Below, in pieces: positions 51,154 to 61,040 of a DNA stretch of 64,000 bases. The notes under the pieces are model-generated. The model had not been told where the DNA came from. It saw only the letters and a list, made by a program, of their open reading frames with translations, and searched no databases. The position numbers were made by a program, and so were the translations under genes. The stretch is from Symbiopectobacterium purcellii (GTDB taxonomy: Bacteria; Pseudomonadota; Gammaproteobacteria; Enterobacterales; Enterobacteriaceae): positions 2,294,001-2,358,000 of the forward strand of contig NZ_CP081864.1 in assembly GCF_019797845.1 (NCBI RefSeq), in the 5' to 3' direction. Position 1 is the stretch's first letter; every line of letters begins with the position of its first letter.

Positions 51154-52320
51154 TTACTTCCAAACTGAATCAGGTACGGCGGCAAGATAAAGGGCTGGTT
51201 TGCCATCCACATCCGAGGTAAACAGGATGCGTTTATTGTCCGGCGTAAAGGACGGATGCGGGTGCGTTACCTGACGATCGCCTTCCAACACTTTCCATGA
51301 GGTGTTGTGCTGCGCAACACGGTGCTCTTTGCCGGTTTGCAGGTTAAACACATACAGGAACGGATCGTTTTCGATTTTGTAACCGCCGTCATCTTGTACA
51401 TCAACCGGCGCATCAGAGCCGTCACCAACCAGGAGCGTGCCGTCATAGTTACTCATCAGGTGAGAGCATGGCGGCATAACGCGCAGTTGCGTATCTTCCA
51501 GCGTAACCGGGTTGATGCTGCGGATATAACGGTTGGTGTCATCTTTCAGATAAGACACATAGATCATGGCAGAGCCATCCGGCACCCAGAATTCGTGCGT
51601 GCAGCTTTCACCTTCCGCATGCTCTTTGACTTTACGCATGTTGCTGCCGTCTTCATTGATGAACCACATACGGGCATCAACCAGGTCATGTGGACCTTCA
51701 TGGCAGAACGCGACGGTGTTGTCGTCGCCAGGACGATAGATCGGGTGACCCAACCAGCGTTTTTCTTGCAGAATGGTCTGCGCTTCGCCGGTTTTCAGAT
51801 CGATACGGATCAGGCGACAGCACGGATTGGTGAAATAGAACTCTTGAAATTTCTTCCAGTCGGTCAGTGGCTGCCAGTCTTCTTTCTTGATCTCGATCCC
51901 CACCATCTTGGTGCAATCGGAGTTGGCAACCCAGGTGCCGTAACCTACCCACTCATCCGGTACTTGATAAATCGTGGTTTCTTCCAACGTGTTCAGATCG
52001 ACACGCATCAGGTTGCGGGTGTTCTTCACATAGTACAGCGCATCATCTTCAGGAGACATGAAACCACAAAAGGTGTTGTCGCCTTTACCTTCCGTCAGTT
52101 GTGTCGCTTCCTGGGTGTTCAGATCCAGCAGGTAGTAGTTCCAGGGGCCATCAAATGCGCCGCCGAACAACAGTTTGCTTCCGTCATTGGAGAAGCACTT
52201 CTGGTAGAAATAGTTTCGATGGCAAATAACATCGGGAGGCGTTAAACGCACCACTTCGGTGCCAGTTGCTGCGTCTTGATAGGTATGAAACGAGAGGGGA
52301 ATCTTTTTGCCTTTGGCCAT
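51154..52320 (-). CDS. ogl: Oligogalacturonate lyase Ogl (polysaccharide lyase family 22)
   Basis: 388-residue cytoplasmic lyase that cleaves saturated and unsaturated digalacturonate to monomers, the step after PelW. Seven-bladed beta-propeller repeats are visible. MAKGKKIPLSFHTYQDAATG, YFYQKCFSNDGSKLLFGGAF and CHEGPHDLVDARMW are family landmarks; the latter includes histidines that bind the catalytic Mn2+. A strong KdgR box lies 108 bp upstream. Confidence 0.95.
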   Translation of the reverse strand: MAKGKKIPLSFHTYQDAATGTEVVRLTPPDVICHRNYFYQKCFSNDGSKLLFGGAFDGPWNYYLLDLNTQEATQLTEGKGDNTFCGFMSPEDDALYYVKNTRNLMRVDLNTLEETTIYQVPDEWVGYGTWVANSDCTKMVGIEIKKEDWQPLTDWKKFQEFYFTNPCCRLIRIDLKTGEAQTILQEKRWLGHPIYRPGDDNTVAFCHEGPHDLVDARMWFINEDGSNMRKVKEHAEGESCTHEFWVPDGSAMIYVSYLKDDTNRYIRSINPVTLEDTQLRVMPPCSHLMSNYDGTLLVGDGSDAPVDVQDDGGYKIENDPFLYVFNLQTGKEHRVAQHNTSWKVLEGDRQVTHPHPSFTPDNKRILFTSDVDGKPALYLAAVPDSVWK

Positions 52321-52427
52321 CGTAAATCCTTAGAACATATCGAAAAGAATACGGCTATCACCAGCAGAGGACACAAGTCTTGCGACTCACAGCCACCCTG
52401 ATGCGATAGATCTGTAATACCAGCATT

Positions 52428-52446
52428 ATAGAAACAATGTTTCATT
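52428..52446. promoter_or_regulatory. KdgR box upstream of ogl
   Basis: ATAGAAACAATGTTTCATT fits the KdgR consensus at 17 of 19 positions. Confidence 0.82.
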
Positions 52447-52567
52447 TTTCAGTGATCACGGTTTTATTTTATGAAACATTCTCCTGATTTTCATCCCCTG
52501 TTTTCCCGGCAAAAAAGGAATTCATGCTATCAAGACAGAGATATAGAGGATAACACGTTATAGCAGA

Positions 52568-52592
52568 CAGGGAGCCCGCAATGGGCTCCCTG
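52568..52592 (-). terminator. htpX terminator hairpin
   Basis: CAGGGAGCCC/GGGCTCCCTG perfect 10-bp stem, 30 bp after the htpX stop; weak T run. The rest of 52321-52621 is the ogl promoter and KdgR box. Confidence 0.7.
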
Positions 52593-52621
52593 TTGTGGAA
52601 TGGTTTGTTTTTGCGGAAGTT

Positions 52622-53503
52622 TTATTTCAGATAAGCACCGCTACGCAGCGCCTCGATGCGCTTATCCAACGGCGGGTGTGACATAAATAACTCGCTGAAA
52701 GATTTTGATTTGCCGTTGATACAAAACGCCATCATGCTACCTTCTTCCTGCGGTTCGTAGCTGGTTTTCAGACGCTGCAACGCGGCGATCATCTTCTCGC
52801 GGCCCACTAACTTCGCCGACCCGGCATCCGCATGGAACTCACGGTAGCGCGAGAACCACATGGTAATGATGCTAGCAAGAATACCAAACACCAGCTCCAG
52901 TACCGTTGCCACGGCAAAATAGACCAGCGGGTTACCGTTGCTGCTTTCACCTTCGTCGCGGTTGCCTGAAAGGAAACCGGATGCCACCTGTGCAATCAGG
53001 CGCGAGATGAAGATAACAAAGGTGTTCACTATGCCTTGAATCAGCGTCATGGTCACCATATCACCGTTCGCCACGTGACTGATTTCGTGGGCAATAACCG
53101 CCTCAGCTTCATCACGGCTCATGTTTTGCAGCAAACCGGTGCTGACGGCCACCAGCGACGCATCACGGCGTGCACCCGTCGCGAAGGCGTTGATATCAGG
53201 TGCGTGATAAATAGCAACCTGTGGCATCGCAATGCCAGCCTGCTGCGATTGTACCAGCACGGTGTCAAGCAACCAACGCTCCGTTTCATTACGCGGTTGT
53301 TCGATCACTTCACCGCCCACCGAGCGTAGAGCCATCCATTTGGACATCAGCAGCGAAACGAACGCACCACCAAAGCCAAACAGGCCAGCCATGATCATAA
53401 GCCCCTGGACACTGCTGGACCGAATTCCCGTCAGGCTGAGAACCAGCCCGAAGACCAACATCACCGCCAGGTTGGTGATCAGGAAAAGCGCAATACGCAT
53501 CAT
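52622..53503 (-). CDS. htpX: Membrane zinc metalloprotease HtpX
   Basis: 293 residues, the E. coli length. Inner-membrane M48 protease for quality control of membrane proteins, working with FtsH. The zinc motif HEISH lies near residue 140, and the third ligand Glu is in [12 protein letters not shown]. Two N-terminal and two central membrane segments. Confidence 0.96.
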   Translation of the reverse strand: MMRIALFLITNLAVMLVFGLVLSLTGIRSSSVQGLMIMAGLFGFGGAFVSLLMSKWMALRSVGGEVIEQPRNETERWLLDTVLVQSQQAGIAMPQVAIYHAPDINAFATGARRDASLVAVSTGLLQNMSRDEAEAVIAHEISHVANGDMVTMTLIQGIVNTFVIFISRLIAQVASGFLSGNRDEGESSNGNPLVYFAVATVLELVFGILASIITMWFSRYREFHADAGSAKLVGREKMIAALQRLKTSYEPQEEGSMMAFCINGKSKSFSELFMSHPPLDKRIEALRSGAYLK

Positions 53504-53707
53504 AACAGTCTGATTTCCTCTTTAAAGGGATTAACATCGTTCACAACACGATGGTATGGGTTATCACGCCGTTTTCAAGCATTCTTAATCTTCCTATCGC
53601 TAAAACGACATAACTTTACATTTTGTAATAACCTGCCCCGTCGCGACACGCCGTACAACCGTTCAGCCTGTCATCACGCCGGAATCATACCCGTGAAACC
53701 GCGCCAT

Positions 53708-53738
53708 AAAAAAGCCCCCGGGTAAAAACCCAGGGGCT
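53708..53738 (-). terminator. Terminator after the yhjX-like gene
   Basis: On the minus strand GCCCCTGGG TTTTTA CCCGGGGGC followed by T6. Confidence 0.9.
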
Positions 53739-53775
53739 CTGCATAATAAGGGATTTATGTCGTTAGTACAGCGTA

Positions 53776-55002
53776 TTATCCGCGGGCATGCGCCACTGTC
53801 GCAGGCATATCAGGTTGCGAGCGGGTATGCTTCGGCGGTTTTATCCAGAGCGCAATCAGTAGTGACAGAGCTGACAGTATCGCGATCGCGATAAAGGTAG
53901 CATGAAAACCGCCCAGCCGTGCCGCAATGAAAGAACCGGACAGCGCACCGATACCAAATCCCTGATAAATCACGCCATAGTTTTTACTGTGATGTTTCAG
54001 ACCGAAGAAGTCGCCGACAATGGCCGGGAACACGGTGATATTGCCGCCAAAACAGAAGGCAATGGCGCTGACACAGATGAAAAACAGCACGGGTGACAAT
54101 GGCAAGAAGGCCATAACCGTCACTGCCAGTGCAGTCACCAGAAGCGTCCCGCTAACAACGCGCAGGCGACCGACTTTATCCGACATGGCTCCCAGCACAA
54201 TACGCCCTACCGTGTTGAAAATAGCGATGGCTGACACGGCATTTGCCGCCATTTGTCTGTCCATTCCCGCCATTTCCACGCCGATATCTTTTACCACGCC
54301 AATCAGGTACAAGCCACTCATGCACGCCGTAAAGAAAATCACGAACAGCAGATAGGCCTCTTTGGTCCCCAGCATTTCGCCGAGGGTAAAATCCCGCGTA
54401 CCGTACGTAATTGCGGTTTTTCCATTGGCGGCATGCGTTGGCGGCTCTTTCAGCAAGGTACTACCCAGTCCGATCATAACCATCGCCATCAGCCCCCAAT
54501 AGAAAAAGGCATGGGATGCGCCCACTTCTGAGATCAAAAAGCTGTTGATGTATTTAAATACCAGGCTTCCGGTACCGAATGCCCCCACGGAAATACCGGC
54601 AATCAACCCTTTGCGTTCAGGGAACCATTTGATCAGGTTGGACAGCGTAGTGATATACGCCGTGCCATCGGCAAAACCAACCACAACGCCCATCAGCAAG
54701 TACATCCCCATTAAGGAGGTCACTCCTGAACTGGCCATTAATCCCAGGCCCAGCACGATACCAGCGCATAGCGTTAAACGCCGAATGCCAATGCGCTCCT
54801 GCAATTTGCCCGCAAACAGTGTCGCAAACGCCAGGCTGAAACTGGTGATGGAGAATGTCGTTGCCACAGCGCTGAGCGACCATCCGAAAATATCGACCAG
54901 CGGTTGGTTAAACAGGCTCCAGGTATAAATAGTCCCCAGCCCCATTTGCGCGATGATCGTACCGAGTACGATCTGGCCGCGACGTGTTGGTTTGGCATTC
55001 AT
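53776..55002 (-). CDS. yhjX: YhjX-like MFS transporter (YpdB target, probable pyruvate-linked carrier)
   Basis: 408-residue major facilitator of the oxalate/formate antiporter-like group with 12 membrane segments. Similar to E. coli YhjX throughout: YTWSLFN, GKLQERIGIRRLT, FTACMSGLYLIGVVKDI and FPAIVGDFFGL. In E. coli, yhjX is the main target of the YpdA/YpdB system, which responds to extracellular pyruvate. The ATG at 55002 follows AGAGG; the in-frame codons up to 55044 are not conserved. A tandem YpdB site lies upstream and the ypdB gene is adjacent. Confidence 0.88.
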   Translation of the reverse strand: MNAKPTRRGQIVLGTIIAQMGLGTIYTWSLFNQPLVDIFGWSLSAVATTFSITSFSLAFATLFAGKLQERIGIRRLTLCAGIVLGLGLMASSGVTSLMGMYLLMGVVVGFADGTAYITTLSNLIKWFPERKGLIAGISVGAFGTGSLVFKYINSFLISEVGASHAFFYWGLMAMVMIGLGSTLLKEPPTHAANGKTAITYGTRDFTLGEMLGTKEAYLLFVIFFTACMSGLYLIGVVKDIGVEMAGMDRQMAANAVSAIAIFNTVGRIVLGAMSDKVGRLRVVSGTLLVTALAVTVMAFLPLSPVLFFICVSAIAFCFGGNITVFPAIVGDFFGLKHHSKNYGVIYQGFGIGALSGSFIAARLGGFHATFIAIAILSALSLLIALWIKPPKHTRSQPDMPATVAHARG

Positions 55003-55146
55003 AGGCCGACCTCTTAGTAAAACGGTTCCCTGAAGGAACATCAAAGAAGGTAAGCAAAATGGACAATGGCACCTGCACCTTAGACCACCCGCTTACGTGT
55101 TGCGGCCAGTCTACAAGCGGCGTGACGTGAAAAGATCGAATCAGGA

Positions 55147-55177
55147 ATGAGATGCCGTCAGAGCGGAATGAAATGCC
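55147..55177 (-). promoter_or_regulatory. Tandem YpdB-binding site upstream of yhjX
   Basis: Read on the minus strand: GGCATTTCAT (55177-55168), 11-base spacer, GGCATCTCAT (55156-55147). This is the E. coli YpdB motif GGCATTTCAT-N11-GGCATTTCAT with one mismatch. It is 145 bp before the yhjX start and directly after the ypdB stop. Confidence 0.9.
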
Positions 55178-55178
55178 G

Positions 55179-55928
55179 TTACAGGCGCATCAATGCACGG
55201 AAGGTTTTTACCTTACTGCGACTCACGGGCACCTCAAATTCCAACTCGTGCAACCGCAGGATGTAGGTATTGTTGAACCAGGGAACGATTTCGCGAATTT
55301 TCGTCAGGTTGACGCAGTAAGAACGGTGGCAGCGAAAGAACACCTCTTCCGGTAACCGGCTGCAAAACTCTGTAATGTTCATTGGCATGATGAAGGTTTC
55401 ACGCCGGGTATAGACCAACGTCACTTTTTCCTGTGCCGCTGCGTAATAGATTTGATTGATATCGGTGACAATAATACGCTCATCTTTCATCAAGTTGATG
55501 GTATGTTGCCCAATGCGAGGCGCATTAGCGGCGCTGATGTTTTCCGGCGTCGGAACGGATTGCCGTAGCTGCCAGGCATTTTCCAGCTTTTGCAACATGG
55601 TGACGATACGCGCCTCATGATACGGTTTGAGAATATAGTCAAACGCATCCACTTCAAAGGCTTCAACCGCATGTTCCTTATACGCGGTGATAAAGATGAT
55701 GTACGGCTTTTGTGCAAACTTGCTGATATTTTGCGCGAGAAAGACCCCATTGAGGGATGGAATGTTGATATCAAGAAAAATGGCATCAACATCGTTTTGT
55801 TGCAGGTATTTCAGCACATCCATGCCATCGTCAAACGTCGCCACGATCTCAATGTCGCTGTGCTGGCGAATCATATAATTGAGTTCTTCCTGTGCCAGGA
55901 ACTCATCTTCAACAATAATGGCTTTCAC
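55179..55928 (-). CDS. ypdB: LytTR response regulator YpdB, without its sensor kinase
   Basis: 249 residues. Receiver domain [20 protein letters not shown] with phospho-acceptor Asp in [13 protein letters not shown] and conserved KPY; C-terminal LytTR DNA-binding domain (about 140-249: [20 protein letters not shown]). Very similar to E. coli YpdB. The start is GTG, overlapping the stop of the truncated ypdA remnant by GTGA. The cognate membrane kinase YpdA has been lost by deletion, so signal input is unclear. Confidence 0.93.
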   Translation of the reverse strand: MKAIIVEDEFLAQEELNYMIRQHSDIEIVATFDDGMDVLKYLQQNDVDAIFLDINIPSLNGVFLAQNISKFAQKPYIIFITAYKEHAVEAFEVDAFDYILKPYHEARIVTMLQKLENAWQLRQSVPTPENISAANAPRIGQHTINLMKDERIIVTDINQIYYAAAQEKVTLVYTRRETFIMPMNITEFCSRLPEEVFFRCHRSYCVNLTKIREIVPWFNNTYILRLHELEFEVPVSRSKVKTFRALMRL

Positions 55929-56092
55929 CGCTTATCTCCTGCGACCAGCGTGGCCATCACATTATTTTCCGGCACCATACGCGCAGAGTCGGCCACGCGA
56001 GGAATATAAAAAACAATTTCCGTGCCCGGCTCCAATCTGCGGATGTGCAGGCCATCGCCATAAAGCAATCGCACACGGTGATGCACGTTAGC
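55925..56092 (-). pseudogene. ypdA: 3' remnant of the sensor kinase gene ypdA (55 codons)
   Basis: In the frame that ends TGA at 55925 (overlapping the ypdB GTG) the minus strand encodes [20 protein letters not shown], then [12 protein letters not shown] and a short tail: the end of the HATPase domain of a LytS/YpdA-type kinase (G-L-x-N-V-H-x-R box and GT-E final strand). Everything upstream is missing; the preceding DNA belongs to a GGDEF-EAL gene read in another frame. This shows a deletion with one end point near 56090. Confidence 0.85.
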
Positions 56093-57882
56093 AAGATGAT
56101 GTTTTCTGTAATTTCCAACTCCAGCGAACCCGCATCAAGCCCGGTGCGCGCCAGCACCTGCTCTATCTTTTGCGCCAGGGTGCCAGAACGAAACTGGGCG
56201 CTGAACAAGTTAATACTGATACGGAAATTTTTGGCCCCTGCACCACACCACTCTGCCGCTTGACGACAGGCAGTTTCAACCACCCAATCGCCGATACGTT
56301 CAGCCCATGGGCCACGTTCCAGTGCCGCCAAAAATGCACCGGGTCCCAGCAACCCTTTTTGTGGATGCCGCCAGCGTAATAATGCCTCGGCACCGATAAT
56401 CTCATTGGTGATCAGGTTGACTTGAGGTTGATAAAAAACCTCAAACTCACTCTGTTCGTAGGCGCGAATAAACTCCAATTGAAATGCATGCTTGGCTTGA
56501 AAGGTCTCACGCATTTCGCGCGTGAAGAAACGGTGGCAATTGCGCCCCTCCGCTTTTGCCTGATAGAGTGCCAAATCGGCGCTGGTCAGCAAATCCTGTG
56601 CCGTAATGCCATGCATAGGATAAAGCACTATGCCCACGCTGGCGCTGATGTTGATCTGGTGTTCTTCCACGATCATCGCCTGCGAAATTTCCTGGATAAT
56701 GCGCTCCGCCGTCTCGGCGGCGAGTTTGAAATCACTTACGCCGGGCAGCAACACCGCAAATTCGTCGCCCCCCATCCGCGCCACCAGATCCCCTGCGCGG
56801 ACGCTAGATTGTATCTTTTTCGCGACGCTGACCAGTATTTCATCACCCCGAGCGTGCCCAAGGCTGTCGTTCACATCTTTGAATCCGTCCAGATCGACCA
56901 TCATGACACAAATGGCCGGTTCATCTTTCAGTGCCTGTTCAAGACTGGAGGTCAATAGCGTTCGGTTTGCCAACCCTGTCAGCGGGTCCATGTGCGCCAA
57001 CAAAAACAAGCGCTCTTCGTTGCGTCGCCGCTCGGTGATATCACGCAGAATAGCACCGTAGCTCACGGTAAAGTCATCTGCCCACATGGAAACAGAGAGC
57101 TCTACCGGAATCAGAGCACCACTGCGGCTTTGAACGTTCAGTTCGACGGTGACACCTTTGATGAGGGCTTCCTTATCACTCACCACGGCGTTGAATTTTT
57201 CGATAAAAGCCTTGGGAACAATCGTATCGATGTTATTGCCAGTAATTTGCGCCCGGGAATATTCGAGCATTTTCTCCGCTGACGCATTCCAAAATGTGAT
57301 AATTCCCTTATAATTCAAACAGATAATTGAGTCTGGTGAGGTGTTGGCAATATTCTCAAAGCGAACCTGACTGGCGTTTCGCGCCAATTCAAGTCGCCGC
57401 ATTTCCAGTCTGTCCATTACCAGTGCGGCTAAATCCTGCATGTTATGTTCGTCTCGGGCGCTCAGCGTACGCCGGGGTTTAAGGTCAATGATGCACAATG
57501 TCCCAATAGCATAACCTGATAGCGTGCGTAACGGTATCCCCGCATAGAAACGGATATGAGGTGTTCCGATGACCATGGGATTGTCTTTAAAGCGCGCATC
57601 GAGCCTGGCATCAGGAATAACCATGATCTTGCGCCGCAAAATGGCATGCGCGCAGAAAGAGGCTTCACGGGACGTTTCGCAAACCGAGATACCTAAGCCA
57701 GCAGCCAATAGCTGACGCTGTTCTTCAATCAGGGACACCAGTACGATGGGGACATTAAATACATTTGCCGCCAAATTGAGCAAATTATTCAAACCAGGAT
57801 CGCACAGCTCCTGGTCGATGCCATATTCGCTCAAGGCAGCCAAGCGTTTTGCCTCATCTTTTAGTCTTGGTGCCTGGCTCAT
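55957..57882 (-). CDS. GAF-PAS-GGDEF-EAL cyclic-di-GMP protein, EAL domain truncated by gene fusion
   Basis: 641 residues. GAF domain about 25-160, PAS about 175-285, GGDEF about 290-450, partial EAL from about 470. The GGDEF active site (GGDEF 371-375) is intact, with an inhibitory RxxD (RAGD, 362-365) five residues before it, so diguanylate cyclase activity is plausible. The EAL domain has EALLR (499-503) and ELEITEN (588-594) but stops matching at about residue 597, before the DDFGTG-type catalytic motifs. The last 44 codons are the ypdA tail read out of frame. Phosphodiesterase activity should be lost. Confidence 0.85.
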   Translation of the reverse strand: MSQAPRLKDEAKRLAALSEYGIDQELCDPGLNNLLNLAANVFNVPIVLVSLIEEQRQLLAAGLGISVCETSREASFCAHAILRRKIMVIPDARLDARFKDNPMVIGTPHIRFYAGIPLRTLSGYAIGTLCIIDLKPRRTLSARDEHNMQDLAALVMDRLEMRRLELARNASQVRFENIANTSPDSIICLNYKGIITFWNASAEKMLEYSRAQITGNNIDTIVPKAFIEKFNAVVSDKEALIKGVTVELNVQSRSGALIPVELSVSMWADDFTVSYGAILRDITERRRNEERLFLLAHMDPLTGLANRTLLTSSLEQALKDEPAICVMMVDLDGFKDVNDSLGHARGDEILVSVAKKIQSSVRAGDLVARMGGDEFAVLLPGVSDFKLAAETAERIIQEISQAMIVEEHQINISASVGIVLYPMHGITAQDLLTSADLALYQAKAEGRNCHRFFTREMRETFQAKHAFQLEFIRAYEQSEFEVFYQPQVNLITNEIIGAEALLRWRHPQKGLLGPGAFLAALERGPWAERIGDWVVETACRQAAEWCGAGAKNFRISINLFSAQFRSGTLAQKIEQVLARTGLDAGSLELEITENIILLTCITVCDCFMAMACTSADWSRARKLFFIFLAWPTLRVWCRKIM

Positions 57883-58520
57883 ACAATGTCCTCTACGCTA
57901 CTGATGTTCATAACGTTAAGATAATGACGCCGTGCCTGAGTAACAGAGACAGATGAATGGCGCACGTTCAATGCGCACGGGTACGGGTAATTCTGTACCG
58001 CCCAGTATTCAAGCCACACTCTACTCACTGGTTATCTAACCCATCACTACACTTTTGTTGTCAAAACCTTGTCTTCAAGCGTAGCAGAAATGCGTAAAAA
58101 TCTGTTCGAGTGTGAAGAGTATGGCTGCGTTTTGTTTGCTTCGTTGCAGGAGGCTTTAAAATTAAGAAACATCGCATGCCCTTGGCAACAGTGATAACCA
58201 TGAGGCGTGATTAGCATCACAGCACTACCAGTGGCTCAAGGTATTGTCTTACCTTGGTATAGGGGACAAGGCTATTGTCAGCATCGAGAAGATGCGTTTG
58301 CGACTCTATGCGGATGTGAAGGTAGGCAGAATGAGATAGCTGCGTTGGGGTAAAACCAGCACCGTAATGTAACAATCAACACCAAACAGAAACGCTGACA
58401 TTAAAAATGCGCTTAGCCTATTCTTAGGCGCTACGTCACTATCAGCGTTAGCCGATATATTGCGCCATAGAAAGAAGATATTCGCTATTTTATTTATCTC
58501 ATCCCTGAGTAACGTCGTTA
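57883..58520. other. 638-bp region without recognised genes
   Basis: Lies between the promoter side of the GGDEF gene and the stop of the DUF1883-like gene. No ORF of note on either strand and no tRNA or known RNA was recognised. Small inverted features (for example around CAAGGTATTGTCTTACCTTG at 58231-58250) are present. It may hold remnants of an insertion or prophage, but nothing could be identified. Confidence 0.35.
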
Positions 58521-58778
58521 TTATGCGGGAAAATAACTAATAGAATGCTCTGGCGTATCATTTTTTGCATTAATGGTTAAGTTCCACTCACCAGTATAAG
58601 GCACGGTGAAATAAACCTCATCTTCAGCACTAATGCTAATACTGTTGCTTTGCACCACCTCCGGTATGGCATGTAATTCCGGTGTAGAATCACTCATATG
58701 AATATCAAACGTATTAGAACACCGTACAATTACCGTATCACCACCAAACAGGTTAAGGCATGTGCGAATAACCGACAT
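58521..58778 (-). CDS. DUF1883-like small protein
   Basis: 85 residues. LNLFGGDTVIVRCSNTFDIHM and YFTVPYTGEWNLTI fit the pattern of DUF1883 proteins (Gly-Gly-Asp, V-x-V, short beta strands, VP-x-x-G-x-W-N-x-x-I). No signal peptide or membrane span. The ATG at 58778 follows GGAGGAA. Base composition is AT-rich compared with the core genes, consistent with transfer. Function unknown. Confidence 0.6.
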   Translation of the reverse strand: MSVIRTCLNLFGGDTVIVRCSNTFDIHMSDSTPELHAIPEVVQSNSISISAEDEVYFTVPYTGEWNLTINAKNDTPEHSISYFPA

Positions 58779-59031
58779 ATTTCCTCCGCAGCATAACGTA
58801 ACGTTATACCTTGCTCGAATCAGTTTATATTAATGGAGCCATTTCCCAGACGACGGGATTTTCATAACACCAAAAAGCGGGTTCGTCGATTGTGATTTAG
58901 ATCAAGATTTATTCACGTTTTTACAGTCTGCCGAACCCATTAATATTTCACACAAAACACCTTATAAATGGCAATATTATTACTTCTTATTTGCCGCATT
59001 TTAACCATATTAACGCAACATTTCAGCATTG

Positions 59032-60801
59032 CTAAACGAACTCAGATAATCCTCGCGTATTATTAAAGGCATGCTCGTCGCCGATTCTTTGACTTGTGGA
59101 CAATGACAGAAATTTTGGCAACGATTTAGCCACCTTATTCCCAGGCGCGCCGGTGTTATACTGTTGCACTTCCTTATTACCACCGTGCAGCAAAATGGTC
59201 TGTAAAAGTTGTTGTTCCGCGCCGTTTAGCGCACTTCCCGGTATGCTGACATTTAGGGCTTGCTTCATCACACCCGTATCATGCTGATGCATTCTCACTG
59301 TTTCACGTTTAATTTCCGCATCCAGCATACCGGTTCTGTCTTTACCGCTCTTGCAGTTCCAGCAGGGCATTACTCCAATTTCATTGGCGAGCAGGGCAAC
59401 GCGCAAAGCCGCTTTATAGGGTTCACCGCCATCGCTATGGTGCGTTTTGTCGGCCCAAATGGCTTTTAACTGCTGGCTTAGCGTTCTGACTTTTTGTGCG
59501 TTCTCTGCCGTCGGATGTTGAGACAAATAGTCACCCACCCATCCTTTTGGTGGCGCAGCTACGCTTAAATCATCGCCGAGCAGCGTTTTTAACCCCGCTT
59601 GGTTGTAACCATCAGCCTGTTTCCACCCCATATGTCCGATGAGTGCAAACTCGTTAACACCGAAGTTGAATGCCGCAACGTTGAGATCAACCGAGGCGTG
59701 ATAAATATGGCCCTGTGCATCCCTTAACGGAACCTGCAACGGTTGCTGCTGGCTCAGTTGCGCCCATGCCTGCATCTGGTCATCCATCATTTCTTTTTCA
59801 GCCCCGACCCCGCCAGTAACCAATGATGTTGATGCCAGATTCAGCGCCACCGTTTTTCCTTGCTCAGCATCGCGCAACAATTCAGGGCGAGCGAACAGCG
59901 CGGCAGTAACCACTTCCATAGCGCGCGTTTGAGCACCGAAGAAGCGCGCATCTGAATTTTTCGCCAAACCGTAAGGAGACAAGATGCCGTGACGGATCCC
60001 AGTAAACAGTTTTTGTGGCGTTCCCTTTTCACCGAGGGCACTGAATTCTGATAGCCATAAATTCGTAGAATGGGCGGTTTCTTGCGAGGAAGAAGAAGCG
60101 ATCCCCCCATCATTGTAGCGTGTATGAAAAATACAATTCTCCCCCTGCTTCATCTGCCCCGCAGGCGTGAGTGTACACTGATAGTCCACATTGTTATGTT
60201 GAAAACGCGTATCGATAGTTTCCCATTTCTGGGTATTTAGCACCTCGCGCAAACCCGCCGCAAAAGCTTGTTTGGCTTGTGCTTTTGCTTCTTTTTTCGG
60301 AAATCCTAGATTGATAAACTCTCTCGTCAACCCGTCTATCAATAGTGGCTTTATGGTTTTCGCTCTCTGTAAATCCTGCTTGGTGAGGGCTCTGTTTTCC
60401 ACGTGCAGTTTCTGCTGAGCTTGATCCAGCAATGACGAAGGATCACGCCCCAATGCCAACATTGCGCTAGTGGCAGCGCTGATAAAATGCCGTTCTAAAG
60501 CATCCAGCGTTTCTGTTGTACGGGAGGATGTCACGACGTCACGGTGACGTTCAACATTCGAACACGTTGCTGGCAGCATACATTTAATAAACCGTACCAG
60601 TGCGCCTATAAACGTTTTTTTCTTACCCGCTGCGATGGGAAATGTCGGCTTATCATTGATTTGCCCTGCTGATTTTAGGTGATTCGCCCATAGCTTTCTG
60701 TTATCGGAGATTACCGGCCTCTCCGTTTTTGCAGTACTATTCAGATGATTATTAGCATGATATTCTGGCTGTTTGCTGCAAAAAAAAATTTTAACACTCA
60801 T
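59032..60801 (-). CDS. SopB/IpgD-family phosphoinositide phosphatase, probable type III effector
   Basis: 589 residues. Residues about 240-589 follow Salmonella SopB closely: KLFTGIRHGILSPYGL, EVVTAALFARPELL, AAFNFGVNEFAL, GGWVG-like KGWVGDYLSQ, HSDGGEPYKAALR and the catalytic CX5R loop CKSGKDR (Cys483, Arg489) followed by TGM. This family dephosphorylates host phosphoinositides after type III delivery. The N-terminal 240 residues diverge, as expected for secretion and host-targeting regions. The ATG follows GGAGGAG. No HrpL box was seen upstream and no type III secretion gene lies in the window. Confidence 0.9.
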   Translation of the reverse strand: MSVKIFFCSKQPEYHANNHLNSTAKTERPVISDNRKLWANHLKSAGQINDKPTFPIAAGKKKTFIGALVRFIKCMLPATCSNVERHRDVVTSSRTTETLDALERHFISAATSAMLALGRDPSSLLDQAQQKLHVENRALTKQDLQRAKTIKPLLIDGLTREFINLGFPKKEAKAQAKQAFAAGLREVLNTQKWETIDTRFQHNNVDYQCTLTPAGQMKQGENCIFHTRYNDGGIASSSSQETAHSTNLWLSEFSALGEKGTPQKLFTGIRHGILSPYGLAKNSDARFFGAQTRAMEVVTAALFARPELLRDAEQGKTVALNLASTSLVTGGVGAEKEMMDDQMQAWAQLSQQQPLQVPLRDAQGHIYHASVDLNVAAFNFGVNEFALIGHMGWKQADGYNQAGLKTLLGDDLSVAAPPKGWVGDYLSQHPTAENAQKVRTLSQQLKAIWADKTHHSDGGEPYKAALRVALLANEIGVMPCWNCKSGKDRTGMLDAEIKRETVRMHQHDTGVMKQALNVSIPGSALNGAEQQLLQTILLHGGNKEVQQYNTGAPGNKVAKSLPKFLSLSTSQRIGDEHAFNNTRGLSEFV

Positions 60802-61040
60802 AAAATAACTCCTCCGCTCAGTGAGCGATAACGTTACTGACCCTCATTGCGATTAACTACTATTAAACGCCCAATTCAACGGTGATAGCGATCACATACC
60901 GATGGGGATGATAATGCCTATATTGCGAGGGGGATACTTGCTGACAAACCACGAACTGCTTCATCCATGAATGGTGATTCCTTGGTAAAGAGAGCGATGT
61001 AAGGCATCAAGGAAAGCAGAGTGCCGCTGCAATCCTCACA

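Noticed and set aside
51307..52245. Plus-strand frame of 312 codons
   Set aside because: Antisense shadow of ogl.
60802..61040. HrpL promoter (GGAACC-N15/16-CCAC) for the SopB-like gene
   Set aside because: No matching -35 and -10 hrp box elements were found in either the near or the extended upstream region.
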